A stretch of DNA of 64,000 bases from Epiperipatus broadwayi (GCA_028023455.1 JAQFVV010006203.1:9458876-9522875), one strand, 5' to 3'; counted from the first letter of the stretch, positions 1 to 12,820 are shown. Translations and numbers: made by a program. The notes: generated by a model from the letters alone, not told the origin.

Positions 1-2289
1 TAGTGCTACCTTTGCATATATTGACAGGTATGACTTTTCAAGTGAGGCTGTGATTTTTTCAGCATCTATTTTTAATTTATTTTGAAATTTTTTGCCTCAT
101 TCCATTGGTTCCAAGGTAGAATGGGAAACCAAGGAAAGCAGATGGTTTACCATTAAACATCTCTGTACAGTGCTTGCCTGTGTATATTGACCATGCAGCA
201 GTTTTATTTGTGTTAATTTTTAAATTAAAATTTGAGGTATAATTCTTGATTATCTCTTGTAATATGGGGAGGTTCTTTTTAGAGGGGAGGAAAACGGTTA
301 TATCGTCCATATAGGCTATGCATGATATATTTAAAGCAGTGTTTGGAATTTGAATGCCTTTTATTTTTTTCTGTATCTCTATTAATAGAGGATTTATATA
401 TATTGTAAAGAGCAAGGCACTTAGGGGGATCCTTGTGGGATGGATTGACTCGGTCTGAAGGCTGGTGATTTTTTTCCATTCAATGTGATGTGAATTTCAC
501 GGCTGAGTAGCAGATTGGCTATTATATATAGTAGGAATGGAGGTGTTGTTGTTTTTTTCAGCACGTCTAATAATTTGGCTATAGGCACTGAGTCAAAAGC
601 TGCCTCAATGTCTAGTTGAACTATAATTGGTGCATATTTCTTTTTTTTTTTACTACTTCAATAATTGTTTTGTACATTAAGGCACCCTGGCAAATGGATG
701 ATCCTTTTTTGGCATATTGTGCTGATGATAACACAGGGAGTATGTGTTGTTCTATTTTTTCCTTTATCACTCTTTCAAGAATTTTTATTCCTAAAGGTCC
801 CATTGAAATTGGTCGTAGATTAGATAAAGATGATATTGCTGTTGGTTTTTTGTTAAATGGAACCATTGCAATTGGGTATAGACTTTGTATGTTGTAAATT
901 TTTGGGATATGTAATTGGCTAGATCGCACAGGTATTTTGCTGTGAAGTGACTAAGATGTTTGAACACAAATTTGGGAATTTTTTGTGGTCCTGGATGACA
1001 TGTGTTTGTTATTGTTGCAAGGTGAAATACAATGTCAGTTGTTGTTATTGGTGTGTCTGTTTCAGGGTCTCCAAATATGTCTTCATTTGGTATGTACACT
1101 CTCTGTTTTTGCAGTTTTTTTTAAAGTGTTGATATATTGGGTTTATCATGTTATGTCCAGCTGTTATAGAGCCATCTATTTCAAGTGCCATAGGCACTCT
1201 GACTGTGGATGGGTATCCCAATGCCCACCGTATGTATGCTCTGGTCCAAGTATGTTGTGTAAGGCATATTTTTTTCTTTTTTATTGCTACATATTGCTTT
1301 AGTGTATTGCATGCATTGTTGTACATTTCTGTAAGTTTTTTTAATTTGTGTTTGATTCTGTAGTTGGTCTGGAAATGGTTATTCTTTTATGTAGTTCATC
1401 TGCCAATGCTAATAATCTGGTGGGGGGTGTTGAGTTGCAGGTAATATGATTGATGTTGAAAGAAAGTATATTGGTGAATGCTATATACTTTTGTACTGGA
1501 TCGACTGACATGTTTTGAAGTTTTTGGAGCATTATATATGTTTCTGAATATAAGAATTTAGTTGTTTGTGCTGGAAGAAGTATTCGCATAGTCTTTTGGA
1601 GGGCTATTGTTGTATTCTGTATTTTTGTTAGGTCGAGGGTGATGAACTGAGCAGCATGATCTGAGATTATAGATGGACAGAGTTCAAGATTAAAATAATG
1701 ATGTAACATTCGTGAGTAGAAACACAAATCAATAAGTGACTTATATCTATTGTTATTAAAAGATATTGAGTTTGATGGGAGAAAACCCTCAGCACTCATA
1801 AGTGGGATTGTTATTTTGATGGATCCATTTGGTGACAAAAGTTTGGTAGGTCATGTTGAAATCTCCCAGGAGTATTATGGGATTTGGTGTTGCTGTAAGC
1901 ATTGAATTTATTGTTGCTATTATTCTGGAGATGATGACAGGGCCTGGTGGTATATATACAAATACTAGGTTAAGTGTGATATTTTTATGATGGAGTGTTA
2001 ATATGATAAGATTAGAGTCAATATATATAATTTTAAAAGAATTGAAAGGGCAGTTGTGGGAAATAATTATGCCTGTGCCACCTGATGGTGCTGATGATTG
2101 CCTTGAGCAGGCACAAAAACCTTGGCTGAATAAATATTTTGATGGATCAATTTGAGAGCTGCTGTATATTTTTGTTTCCAAAAGCCCCAGTATTTGTGGT
2201 TGTGTTGTATGTAACCATTTTTTGAGATCAAAAAGTTTTTTGGTGGCATTTAAGCCTCTAATGTTGAGAGATCCAATTTTTATCTTCAT
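1..2289 (-). pseudogene. LINE ORF2, endonuclease plus reverse transcriptase, frameshifted
   Basis: The frame opens with an ATG at 2289 and the sequence MKIKIGSLNIRGLNATKKLF, a typical APE-endonuclease start (GSLNIRGLN, then ETKI). The GDFN motif is near 1865 and the SDHA motif falls in a different frame near 1655, so there is a frameshift around 1790-1838. Further frameshifts occur near 1330, 1045-1099, 800-930 and in a poly-A tract near 640. Reverse transcriptase motifs are LRPISM (about 800-830), LDIEAAFDSV (578-617), IPQGSPLS (about 420-450) and AYMDDI (about 295-320). Everything beyond the thumb region lies outside the window. It would nick target DNA and prime cDNA synthesis if intact; here it is a dead copy. 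Confidence 0.85.
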
Positions 2290-2292
2290 GTT

Positions 2293-2360
2293 TTAAGACA
2301 TTGTTGGGTTTATTATCAGTTTTTCTTTAAGACATTGTTGGGTTTATTATCAGTTTTTCT
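2293..2360. repeat. 34-bp direct tandem duplication between LINE ORF1 and ORF2
   Basis: The unit beginning ttaagacattgttgggttta occurs twice with a 34-bp period, just upstream of the ORF2 start codon on the minus strand. It sits in the inter-ORF spacer and changes no coding sequence. Confidence 0.85.
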
Positions 2361-2628
2361 TTCATTTAATATTGCTTCAGACTCTATACAGGCAATTTGT
2401 GATGAAACCGAACAGGTGTCCATTTGTTGTTGGCTTACATCCATTTCTATTTCATCATTTTCTAAATTGTATATGTCTGATGAGTTGTGCTTTTAGTCTG
2501 TTTTTTTGCCTTTTTGGATTCATGATTTTTACTTGGTCTACCTGGCTGTCTTTTTCCCTCTAGTGTATTCTCTTGAATAGGTGGAAGAGGGGCTTCTATT
2601 GCATCCATTATGTTTGATGCAGTTTTGT

Positions 2629-3657
2629 TTATAATTGTAGTTTTTTTATTATTGGTATCTTTATATTATCTGGATTTATATTTTCATTATATAACTGTGT
2701 GTGTTTACTTTCTGTTTGTTGATTTTTACTTGGTACACATTTTGTTTTATTGAGATGCTGATCCTGTGATGTAATTGCTGTATTTTGTGTTGTGGTTTCT
2801 TGAGAATTATTTTCGTTTGAATCTTGGATTTCTGTGTTAGTTTTTGTGTTATTATTTTTTTGGTTGGTCTTTGGGATAGGCAATTCTGATCCATTATTAT
2901 TTTTGTTTGTGGGTGTTTGAACCTGTTTTTTTCCGGTTTCTATTATTGGGTTGCCAATGGATGTAGTGTTATTATACATTTTATTTTCATCACTGGGTTG
3001 TTCTGGGGAGAGGATTTTAGTTTGTTCATAGTGATTGCTTTTTGTGTTATCGCACTGAGTTGCTAGGTGTCCTCTCTGTCCACAGCCAAAACAAAGTGGC
3101 TTTAGACCTCTTATGTGAAGAGAGAGTGTCGCTTCTTGATCTGTAATCTGTGTTGGAATCATTGAGGCATCTACGTTTTTATGTAGTTTTATTTTAAATT
3201 CAAAACGATTACTACATATCGGTATAGGTGTGTCTTTTAAATATATAGGCTGTAGGGCAATTACTTTTCCAAACGGGTTTATCATTTTTTGAAAATCTTG
3301 TACGTTGTATTTAAGATAAGTATTTTTAAGCACTCCAGTAATTATATTTTTCCGGTTTTCATTCATAATTACGAGTGCGTAATTATCAAGTGCTAAAATA
3401 GTGGATTGAAAACGTTCTTTTTGCTGCTGAGTATAAAAATCAATGGTTATATATCGAGAATTTGGATGGTCGGTGATACAAGAGATTGTTTTCCATAGTG
3501 CATTTTGCGTGATTGCTTCATATAATAAAGCTTTTGGGAAATGATATAATGAGCATTGATTATCGGTTACTGCGAGTACTAACGAAGTTGGTGAAAAAAA
3601 CCTGTGAAATGTTTCAAATAACGTACAAGGCACCGTATTACTGAAACGGTCCATCAC
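2629..3657 (-). CDS. LINE ORF1, gag-like nucleic-acid-binding protein with zinc knuckle
   Basis: An open frame of 342 codons encodes the RNA-binding partner protein of the retrotransposon. Residues 1-185 look like the gag-like domain found before zinc knuckles in Tx1/I-type elements. A CX2CX4HX4C knuckle follows at residues 189-202 (Cys189, Cys192, His197, Cys202). The tail from about residue 203 is rich in Asn, Gln, Lys and Thr and probably disordered. The same frame stays open upstream to about 3863 without an obvious ATG, so the true start may lie there, giving up to about 410 residues. ORF2 begins 340 bases further on. The frame is intact although ORF2 is decayed, which suggests a fairly recent insertion or chance survival. 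Confidence 0.7.
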   Translation of the reverse strand: MMDRFSNTVPCTLFETFHRFFSPTSLVLAVTDNQCSLYHFPKALLYEAITQNALWKTISCITDHPNSRYITIDFYTQQQKERFQSTILALDNYALVIMNENRKNIITGVLKNTYLKYNVQDFQKMINPFGKVIALQPIYLKDTPIPICSNRFEFKIKLHKNVDASMIPTQITDQEATLSLHIRGLKPLCFGCGQRGHLATQCDNTKSNHYEQTKILSPEQPSDENKMYNNTTSIGNPIIETGKKQVQTPTNKNNNGSELPIPKTNQKNNNTKTNTEIQDSNENNSQETTTQNTAITSQDQHLNKTKCVPSKNQQTESKHTQLYNENINPDNIKIPIIKKLQL

Positions 3658-4115
3658 ATTTTCAAGCGTTTCTTTTGTCCAGATTGCGGCTGGGGGTTGA
3701 TTTTCCTCTAGAGTGTTTAGATCAAGATTTTTAATATCATTTGTGTTTGTTCTACGGAAGCGCGGTATTTGAGTTGGTGCTGTAGTATTGCTATTACTTT
3801 TAAGTACTTTTGCATACGAAATAGGCGATGTTGAAACTAACGATGTTGTTAAATTTCATATTGGTGCTTAATTCGCTCATGCTTGACTGGGCAGTAGCCA
3901 TGATTTATTCTGACTCAAGTCAGTATTTTTTTTTTAAAAAAGATATTAAAACACACCGATATTTTTCAAAAAACACTATTAATCTATTATATAATTCGAT
4001 TTTTCCTGTATTATGTTTGTTTTTCGAATAACAAGTTGGAACAAAAGTAAAAAATAAATACTTACATCGGAGAACTTAAGGATTGCTTCTTACCTCAGCA
4101 AAGATTTGCTATGGG

Positions 4116-4296
<181 letters not shown>

Positions 4297-5353
4297 ATGA
4301 CTGTATAATTTAAAGCATATAAACCCTGAAAATACTGATAGATGATATAATACAGAGTATTTTTAACTAATAATTCTGAATAATTTATAGTAATCCTAGA
4401 ATGGTGTATTCAATAGTTCAAAATCCATGATCATAGCTCAACTCCATCACTTTGGTTTCTAGTTATTATATGATCTATTGAGTGGTAATCATATAGTTAT
4501 TATCATTATTTAATAATAGTGCAGATAGAAAAAAATGTCACAATGCCAAATTTTAGCATGATGTATTTAAAGAGAACTTTAAGTATATATATATCTAAAT
4601 TATAACCCAATTTTAATTAATAGTTGAAATTTTAAAATTTATTGAATAAAAACAAATAATGTGCTGAGAAACATCGAAAAGAACTGAAGAAAAGAAGAGC
4701 TTAGAAATTGGAACATATAACAGCAATCAGACATTAATTAATTATGAATATTTATATGTTTACCATTTATTTTATTTTATTCTTATAAATTATTAAACTC
4801 ATATCATACTTGAAAGCAGTGAAACACTTTTTTACTCACTGTAAAATCTTTAATCTCTTTTGCACAGATGTCTTGTGGATTATTGTAATGAAATTACAAT
4901 GATCTTGCCAGATTAATAGCCAAACTGATAAATAAATGTAACAAATGCACATCTATTAGACATTAATCTGATCTATAGTTTTATTGTTTTCCAGATTAAT
5001 CTAGTTTCTGAGGTGAAGACTTATAGACTGAGTTGTTAATCATAATTTTTAAAATTGCTATTGGAATTGGAGAATTTTTCAGATTGTAGAAACAATAATA
5101 ATTGAATATCTTGTTGCCTGGGAATACCAGAAATAGAAGAGTTGGGAGTAAGCTATGTACACTGAGCTTTCGAGTAAGCCATTTTACCATTGTATAAAAT
5201 AACACATGTCATTATAGCAATGGAGATGTTATTCACAAGATTTACTCCGGCATACATTTTATACAAACTTATTTATTTTGATCTTTTTATTTAATCCAAA
5301 ACAAGACCATATTACATCAACATGACAATATATTGAGCAATTTACAATTGCCG

Positions 5354-5356
<3 letters not shown>

Positions 5357-5393
<37 letters not shown>
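5357..5393. repeat. (TA)n(GA)n compound dinucleotide repeat
   Basis: A run of TA dinucleotides passes directly into a run of GA dinucleotides. Confidence 0.95.
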
Positions 5394-5394
<1 letters not shown>

Positions 5395-5580
5395 ATTAAT
5401 ACTTAAAAGGTGGAGTTTGCACTTATTCAACAGTATTTCATCTTCTCTCAATACAATATGTATCAATTTTATGTAATAGTTGTTACTGACTAAGCAAAGA
5501 AAAAAGCTACATTGTTTATGGATTACTACTTTTGCTTCATAAAAAAATATATGGCTACATTGCTCAGGTGTTGCAAAAAC

Positions 5581-5637
5581 TTTTGAGTGCCAGACCTGCC
5601 TAATTCCAAGTTGGACGCTCTACCTACTGTGCCAAAT
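5581..5637 (-). repeat. tRNA-like fragment, probable SINE head or tRNA pseudogene
   Basis: Read on the minus strand, the segment has a D-arm-like stretch (cagtaggtagagcg) followed by an anticodon-arm-like stretch (caacttggaattaggc) whose 7-base loop would present UGG. The T-arm region has lost the GTTCRANNC box. This looks like a decayed tRNA-derived SINE or pseudogene rather than a working tRNA. Assignment is tentative. Confidence 0.35.
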
Positions 5638-6071
5638 TGCACTAGGCACTTTCGCTTCATGAACATGCATTATATGGTCAATGCTTAAGCCTAAACAATG
5701 CATGTATACTTTAGAATATGAAATAGACAAACAACGAATCTTAATTACTAATAAGATTTCCAAATTATAAAATATATTTATGTATTCAAATTATAAATTT
5801 TAGTGGATATGTACTGCATAGCTTACAGGTGCAAAGTGACACTATTTCCAAAAATTTAATGAAATTAAGATAAATTAATTGCCATAACATCAGAAAGTTC
5901 ATTTTAAATGAAAAATTTGAGAAGATAATTGAGATTTCTAAAGGCAGAATGCAACTTGATAATAAATTTGAGTCAAATAGTTAATTAACATTTTCACATA
6001 TAATTTTTTAGTATTTATATGATCTAATATTATATTATAGATTAAATATTTAATTGTAGGTTAATACTTAC

Positions 6072-6196
6072 GCTATATATGACCCAGGAAATCCTGCTCC
6101 AGTAAGAAACCTTAAGATAAGAAACCAAATTATAGAAGGACTGAAAGCTGATAATAAACCAAAATAGGCCACCCAAAGAGAACTCATGAAGAGAAT
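6072..6196 (-). CDS. SVOP/SVOPL-like MFS transporter, internal exon (third found)
   Basis: This 125-base exon is bordered on the minus strand by TTTTAG before 6196 and GTAAGTATT after 6072. It encodes 41 codons plus two bases, starting ILFMSSLWVAYFGLLSAFSP and ending GAGFPGSYIA. The segment matches transmembrane helices 3-4 of the SV2-related transporters SVOP and SVOPL, where an SxLWxxYxxLLSxFxP helix is followed by a WFxxLR helix and a Gly-rich turn. It begins in phase 0, directly continuing the GRRK end of the exon at 24590-24661, 18.4 kb upstream. The wording is closer to SVOPL than SVOP as I remember them; orthology is inference. The next exon (helix 4-5 and onward) was not found before base 1. 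Confidence 0.88.
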
Positions 6197-6611
6197 CTAA
6201 AATAACAAATACATTAGTTTTAATAGAACATTAAATAATATATGCATATATAATCAGTTATGTCATTAAAATACTATAGATCTATATTTTATATTATGAA
6301 TGAAAGCATTTAGGGATTCTACATTAATTTATTATTTACTAAGAAATAAGACATCACATTTAATAATTGTATGTATTTTAATTTACAGATTTAGAAATAA
6401 AGCAAGTAAAATTACCTTAATATAAATAAGATTCAAACCTATTCTAGTATGTAATTAGTGAAGGATGAAGCTTAGCACAGCTAATGAAGATGGTTCTTCT
6501 GCAGCCAATCCCAAGAACCTTGTATTGTTATTGTTTACAATTCAGAATTTTTTTTATTATATTTAATGTTTTATATTTTAATTAAATAATAGAGTAGTTA
6601 AATGCTCTCAT

Positions 6612-8850
6612 TCATATCATCATCATCAACCATTATCAATCCACTGCAGGATGAAGGTCTCCAAGTTCAATCTATCTTTTATGATCTTTAGCCTCTTTTC
6701 TCCTCATTAGCTCTGCATACTTTCTTATTTCATCCATCAATCTCACATGTGGTCTCTTTCTTGATCTTTTACAATTTCTTGGAATCCAGTTTAAGATTTA
6801 AATTGTCCATATATTATCATCTCTTCTCCAGCCCAGCTGCACTTGTCTTGTAATTCTCTCAACAATATCAGTAACATCTCTTTGTTCTTTTACCCATGTA
6901 TTGCACTTGTGAATCTATTCTTGTTACTCCTAATATGCATCTCTCCATACTTCTTTGAGTGGTCTGAAGTCTCTGTTTTACTCTTCTATTATGTGTCCAA
7001 GTCTTAGATTAATAAATAAGAACTGATAAAACATATTTATTAAAAATCTTCCTTTTGAAATACATAGCCACATTTTTTTTTTTAATATTAGTTCTCTCCC
7101 ACCAAGTTTAATTCTATAATTAATTTCCTCCATTATGTTTCTATCTGTGGTAATAATCTGACCAAGGTATTTATAGTTGTTAACTTCCTCTAACTCCTCA
7201 TAATCAATCATTGTTTACATTTTTTGAGAAAATTCATTGAACATTACTTTAATCTTTTTAACATTTATCTTTAATCCTACTTCCTTATTTTCATATGATA
7301 ACTTTTGCAATATTTTATGAAGCTCTGAAGCATTATTTGCAAAAGCAACTACATTATCTGCAAAATCTAAATGACTTAAATAATCTCCATTTACTTTTAC
7401 TAATTTAACGTCCCATTTTAATCCACAAAATAATTCTTGCAGCACTGCTGTAAAATATTTTGAAGATATGAAGTCATTCTGTCTTACACCCTTCTCAATG
7501 TTAATCTTTCTATTATCATTATATAATGTAATTATTGCTGTTGCATTTTTATAAATATTCTTCAGAATATGACAATATCCGAGTCTATATCTTGATGATC
7601 CAATGTTTTAATCACTGAAAAATGCTTATAGAATCAAATCCCTTTTTATAATCTACAAATCAAAAGCATAATGGCAACTTATGTTTATTGGTTCTTTCTA
7701 TAACTTCTCCCAATACTTGAATATGATTTATTGTATTAAAACCACTTTTAAATCCAACTTGTTCTTTTGGTTGGTTGCAATCCAATGTTGTCTGTAGATG
7801 AGTTGTAATTATCCTTGATAAAAGTTTTGTATAAAATTGATAAGTCTTTAATTTCTAAAATCTTCTTTATCATCTTTTTAAAATATTAATATTGATACTG
7901 CATTCTTCCAATCATCTAGTACATCTTTATCATTTAGACATTTGGTATATAATTTTGCCAATTTTTTTTATTTCTTCACCTGATTCTTTTAATATATTGA
8001 TTATAATTTCATCATTACCTGGAGTTCTTCTTTCATCAATTTAATTGCATGTCTCACTTCTTCATTTAAAATCCTGGACAGTTCAGAAGATGTAATAGAT
8101 GTAGGAGCTGCTTGTTTTTTATTACTATATAATTCTTGATAGAATTCTTCTACCCATTTCATGATGTCATCTCTTTTTTTACTAATAGTTCTATCTTTTT
8201 TTCTTATTGCAAATATAAATTTCATACCAATACCAAAATGTTTTTTTACATTCTTGAGACTTCTATTCACTTCTACAGCTTTACTTGCTAGTTCAGAATT
8301 ACATTTTCTTATACCATTATCAACCATTTTTTTACACCATTTTACAAAATTTGAGATATTCAATCCTTCTTAACGCAACATTTTTATATATCTTCATATT
8401 CCTTCTTTTCTTCATAAATTCTCTAGTCTTAGTAGAAATTTTATTGATCAATTGTTACTGTTTTTTACCAGCAATCTTTGTTGCACTTTTTAAAAAGTGT
8501 ATCAGTTATTTTCCCATTAATTTCATTCAAATCTGAATCATATTCAAAATCTACTAGTACTTGAAAACGATTTACAAGTTCTAATTTAAATTCATTAGAA
8601 TGTTTCTGGAAGATTAGGAATATCAACTGTAAATATAGTTTTTCTTAATAATTTTTATCTCTCTAGTTTTGCATTAACATGTATCTTACATCTTTCTAAT
8701 TAATGATCATTTCATGTATTGAATTTATTAAGGACATTACAATCTTGAAATATGTATTTTCTGTTAGTTCAAATATAATCCAATTCTACTATACCTTCAT
8801 TTGGATGTTTCCATGTCCATTTCCTTTTAACATTTTTTTCAAAAAAAGAA
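6612..8850 (-). mobile_element. RTE-like non-LTR retrotransposon, 5'-truncated and decayed
   Basis: Reading the minus strand downward from 8850, there is the end of an endonuclease (a degraded NDH motif near 8700-8720), a linker with WVEEFYQELYSNK (about 8120-8160), and a reverse transcriptase. The RT has a NYRPISLLS-like region near 7850, the primary catalytic region near 7640-7680, HLDFADN (about 7345-7380, normally FADD) and NNYKYLGQIIT (about 7140-7180). The C-terminus has WIDNG near 6630. The element ends at 6612-6630 with GATGAT-type short repeats, which is how RTE-clade LINEs end instead of poly-A. Numerous stops and frameshifts make it a fossil. The catalytic FADD reads FADN. Confidence 0.85.
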
Positions 8851-8890
8851 AAAAGAATTCATAATATAAAGTTTTTTAATATGCGCAGTG

Positions 8891-9274
8891 TGTGTGTATA
8901 TATACATGTATACATACTAAAACATTTGTGTATTATTAAATTAGAATATTTATTAGTTTAGGACTTATTTTCCGTTTTGGCATGTAATCACACATATGCT
9001 TAAATATATGCATTATGACAAATATGTTCTTATCTTTATAAATTTGATTGAGTTTTCAATATATTAAAATATTTTCAGACATGTGTGTACATACATGTAT
9101 CCATATTAAACCATTCACTATGTATTATTAAAATAGACTAATATTTAGGAATTATTATAAGATTTTGTTTTAGCATATAAGCACACATGTACTTACATTG
9201 CATTATGAAAACTGTTTGCTTATTTTTATAAATATAATAAGAGGTTTCAATTTATTAAAATAATTTCAGACATT
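8891..9274. repeat. Two-copy direct tandem repeat, period about 191 bp
   Basis: A segment starting tgtgtgtatatatacatgta at 8891 recurs at 9082 (tgtgtgtacatacatgtat). Both are followed by a matching series of blocks: gtgtattattaaa, a shared cacacatatgct/cacacatgtact block, gcattatga, and a final attaaaatattttcagaca. The copies are perhaps 75-80 percent alike, so the duplication is old. Confidence 0.75.
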
Positions 9275-12200
9275 TAATGTAGAAAATTATATAACATTAC
9301 GACACTATTGAAAAAAAAAAAAGTTATTAAAACTTTAATTTTTTTGGCTAGTATTGTAATATTATATGATTTTCTATTTCATTTATTATTACTGGTATAA
9401 AAGTAGGCTATATTTAATTTTTCAGATATTTGTAAATAGTCAAAAACAGAATAATGCATTTATTCATTTTTATTATTATTTCTCATCAATAAATTTATTA
9501 ATCACTGTTTTTAAGTTATTCCAATAAAGTTATTTGATACTAGAATAGATTGTTTTATGTATAGGTATTTCTCTTGTTCACAATCATATTGTTTAGCATC
9601 TTTGTGAGTTTTAAATCTAGTTTAGATAATAATGATATTTACAACACATGTGAGTACATGTGTGTATGGAAATCCAGGTGATTCTCCATGAAATTATTTG
9701 GACAGTGCTAACATCATAAAAGTTGCCTTTAAAATCCAAATGCAGCAAGGATCAAGATATAAGACCTTTGTTGGTGAAATTCTTAATTTGAATTGATTAA
9801 AAGCAATAAAAATAAAATATTCTTGGATTTGGGATTTACAATATGCTGGTGCACATTACTTTATAAATTTGATAATTATTTTATTGATGGGCAGTATATT
9901 AATGATCCCAGATGGTCAAGAGCATTAATGATGGTCAACACTGATATAGATATAGAATTATATTTATAAATACTTTTTAGCATTTTAAATACATACTTAT
10001 AGTGTAACGGGCACACATGCCACACAGCCGTTACATTATTTATTTTAAAAATTAGACATTAAAAATAAAAGTTCGCAAATAAAAACTTTTTTTAACAATT
10101 AAAAATTAAAGGTTAAATGTCATTTAAACTTTATATATATGAACTCACACAGATGAAAAATTATTAAAAGAAAAATGTATTAAAAAAAGAAAAAGTTTTA
10201 AAACTAAATATTAAAAAAAAACTTGAAAGATTTAAAGATAAAAAAAATGTACAATAAATTAATTAATGCTATTGTAAAATGGAAATGATTATTTTAATTA
10301 GTTAAAAGTAAGCTAGCCCTTGGACATTTCAAAATGTATAAGTAAAGATCAGATAGGAGAGAAAAAAAACAATAGAAACTAATAGTCAATAAAAGAAATC
10401 CCTCGGGAAATGGACCTCAATGAAAAGATCATCATCATTATGATGTAATGTCCACTAAATCCAAAAGTTTATTATAAAAAGAAAGAGATGTTATGGAGAG
10501 GGGTGATGATATGTGTTAAGTTGGAGAGAGTTGAAGGAGAAAGGATTGAAAGATGCACTTCCAATTCCTTAAGTTTTTCTAAAAAAAAAAAAGACATTGT
10601 TTCCCCATATTTCAGACTACAGGCTATCAGGGCCTGGAAATAAAATACCAGTGAAAGTACAGGACCTCCGGATGAATAAATAAAATGGCCAATGGCATAC
10701 CGGTCTCCCCATGACATCGGGACAATTAACACTGGATCGCAAATGGCAAGCAACTAATAAAGATGAACTTTTTAAAACAGTAAGAACTACAGAACTAATG
10801 AAAATTTTCAAACAATAAGAACTTTAATATCAAAACCTTTTCAGTATTAAATAGAAATAGAATCCTACCTGACCAACGTAAATTATTATTAATAACTAAT
10901 TTTATTTGATGTACTTTTTTTTTTTTAAAGTCATTTCCATTAAGTTATTTGTTTCATTCTTTTAAGTTTTTATTATGATTTTTTTTTTTGTTAAACAACT
11001 TTTAATAAATGTTAAATTTAAGTTGGGCTTGAATGGCTGCATAGATTCGTAAAGTTATGTTAGTCTAAGGGAGGGTAAATCTTGGGTTATTTGTTTCGTA
11101 ATTAAATTGGGTTAATCATTTGGATATATTGGTTTAATTAGTAAATGTAGTATGTCCACTACATGCAGGATCACATGATATGCTGCACTTGGGCAAAATA
11201 AGTCCCATTTCGTACTGATCAGTAAGATGGCAAAAAAGGATTGCAATCCCTTTCTATGGAGTTTTATTTTTATTGTTCTTCTTGCCAGACAGATGTAACA
11301 TTCCTGTACTGAACAAGAAACAAATTTCTTTTCTTAACCATGCTGTTCAGATGTGCATTTCTGACATTATGGTATTATGCTGTTGTATTCATGCTGCATT
11401 GAATACATCGATATATCAGATAGATTGGCGTTGGTTTGACTGCAAACTTTTGACCTAAGGTTAAATCAGGGATAGAATATTTTCTTTTCAAATGTAATCT
11501 ATATAGTCTATTCATACTTGACACTCTAATAAAATATTAAACTCATCTGTGCGAACTTATAAAATAAAAGTTAAAATGTAAATTAAATTCTAAAATCAAA
11601 GTTAAAATGTAAGTTAAATTTTAAAGTAAAAGTGATACTAAAATAATTCAAAATCCTATATATATTTAAATAAATGTTTGTGTGTGTTATTACTGGAAGT
11701 GGCTTCTTTTATTTTTGTTAATATTGAAAGAATATTTTAAGAATTTATATTTTATAAATCTCTGCGTCTCACTGAGCTAGTGGCATGGGCTGATGGTCAG
11801 AATAAAATATATATGTAAAATTTGAATCTTAACTTACGTATCTGCCTACAATATAAATTTTCCAGGTTCAAATAGCATAATGGCATCCTATAGTGCAGAT
11901 ACGGTAAGACTCTAATATCCGACCATTATAATAGATTAAATATTAATTGCTTTCATAATATACCCTAAATTTGGCTTTGGTTAAATGATAATTAGCCTAA
12001 GATTTTATGTATCTTTTTTTATCCAATCACAATAGATGATTGTTGATTTTGGATAATTATTGCTATTGATACCATAGTATAACTTATAATTACTTGTAAT
12101 GGCTTCCAATGCAGATTCTTAGCTCATTTTCTATGCTCAGTAAAAAGAAGTTATGCTTTTGGAGTATAATAACTTCCATCATCTCTATTATACACCTCAT

Positions 12201-12470
12201 CTATACTCTTATAAATGGTATAACTAATGTGCAGTTTGAATATCCTCTAACATACCTATTTCCATAGCATTACAATATGTATATAAAAGTAGTTTATAAG
12301 TGCTGCAAATTGATTTGATGATTACATAATTGATTTCAGCCTAATGATTATTATACATGAATTAGAAAAAACTTAAATACTACAAATATCTTAGTTAAAT
12401 TATTAATACAGATAAAAATATAATAGCAAAAAAAAAGATACTAAAATATAAGTGTAGACTTGGGAAACTT
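9275..12470. other. Unassigned AT-rich intron sequence
   Basis: I see no exon, RNA gene or recognised transposon here. Segment 10470-10760 is richer in GC and CpG than its surroundings and starts and ends abruptly, so it may be an old short repeat. Segment 11030-11470 is similar. The open frames present are short and show no domain. Confidence 0.5.
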
Positions 12471-12479
12471 AATAAGGGG

Positions 12480-12820
12480 GGGGGGATATATAGTCAGCAA
12501 GCAAACAATAAGATATGGAAAAATATATATTAGAATTAACAAAGAGGGCTAAGATCTAAACTATATAAATGAATGAATAAACAGATTTCACTGATATCAT
12601 TAAAAGAATTAAAAGACTGACATAAAGCTAAACTGAAAGAAATGATAACAACTAAACAAATAAATCATATACTGGAATTTGAAAGATATAATAAACCTAG
12701 AAAAAGATCGCATGCGAAATTTAATAGATGAAATAAGAAAGTTTTATGAAGTGATATAAAATGAAGTGATAGATCAAAGAAATTGGATTAAATATGGGAT
12801 CTTTTTATAATCAAAAATTA
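12480..12820 (+). mobile_element. Possible RTE-like LINE 3' fragment
   Basis: Plus-strand translation gives scattered pieces resembling the C-terminus of the RTE copies in this window. Around 12690-12780 a KPRKRSHAKF-like stretch is followed by one reading EVIDQRNWI, comparable to the basic RKRPH...DRxN region near 6700-6780. No tail repeat is visible. Assignment is weak. Confidence 0.35.

Larger units (their letters stand above)
1..3863 (-). mobile_element. L1/Tx1-like non-LTR retrotransposon, degenerate, 3' end off the window
   Basis: A LINE-type retrotransposon lies on the minus strand with its 5' part near 3863 and its 3' part running past base 1. In order it carries a gag-like ORF1 with a CCHC zinc knuckle, an apurinic-type endonuclease with GDFN and SDHA motifs, and a reverse transcriptase with LRPISM, LDIEAAFDSV, IPQGSPLS and YMDD motifs. 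ORF2 is broken by several frameshifts, so this copy cannot move by itself. Two ORFs, an APE endonuclease and a gag-like ORF1 fit the L1/Tx1 superfamily; the exact clade is inferred. The related copy at 59040-64000 has the same order and orientation. It lies in the intron downstream of the 6.1 kb exon, or beyond it. Confidence 0.85.

Noticed and set aside
616-1363. Several plus-strand frames of 61-105 codons
   Set aside because: They are antisense shadows of the LINE ORF2, and their Phe/Leu/Cys-rich composition reflects A-rich coding on the other strand.
4040-4110. Donor-like GTAAGT and GTAAGA on the minus strand near the LINE 5' end
   Set aside because: No acceptor or coding frame upstream, since the microsatellite follows directly. 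Not supported as an exon.
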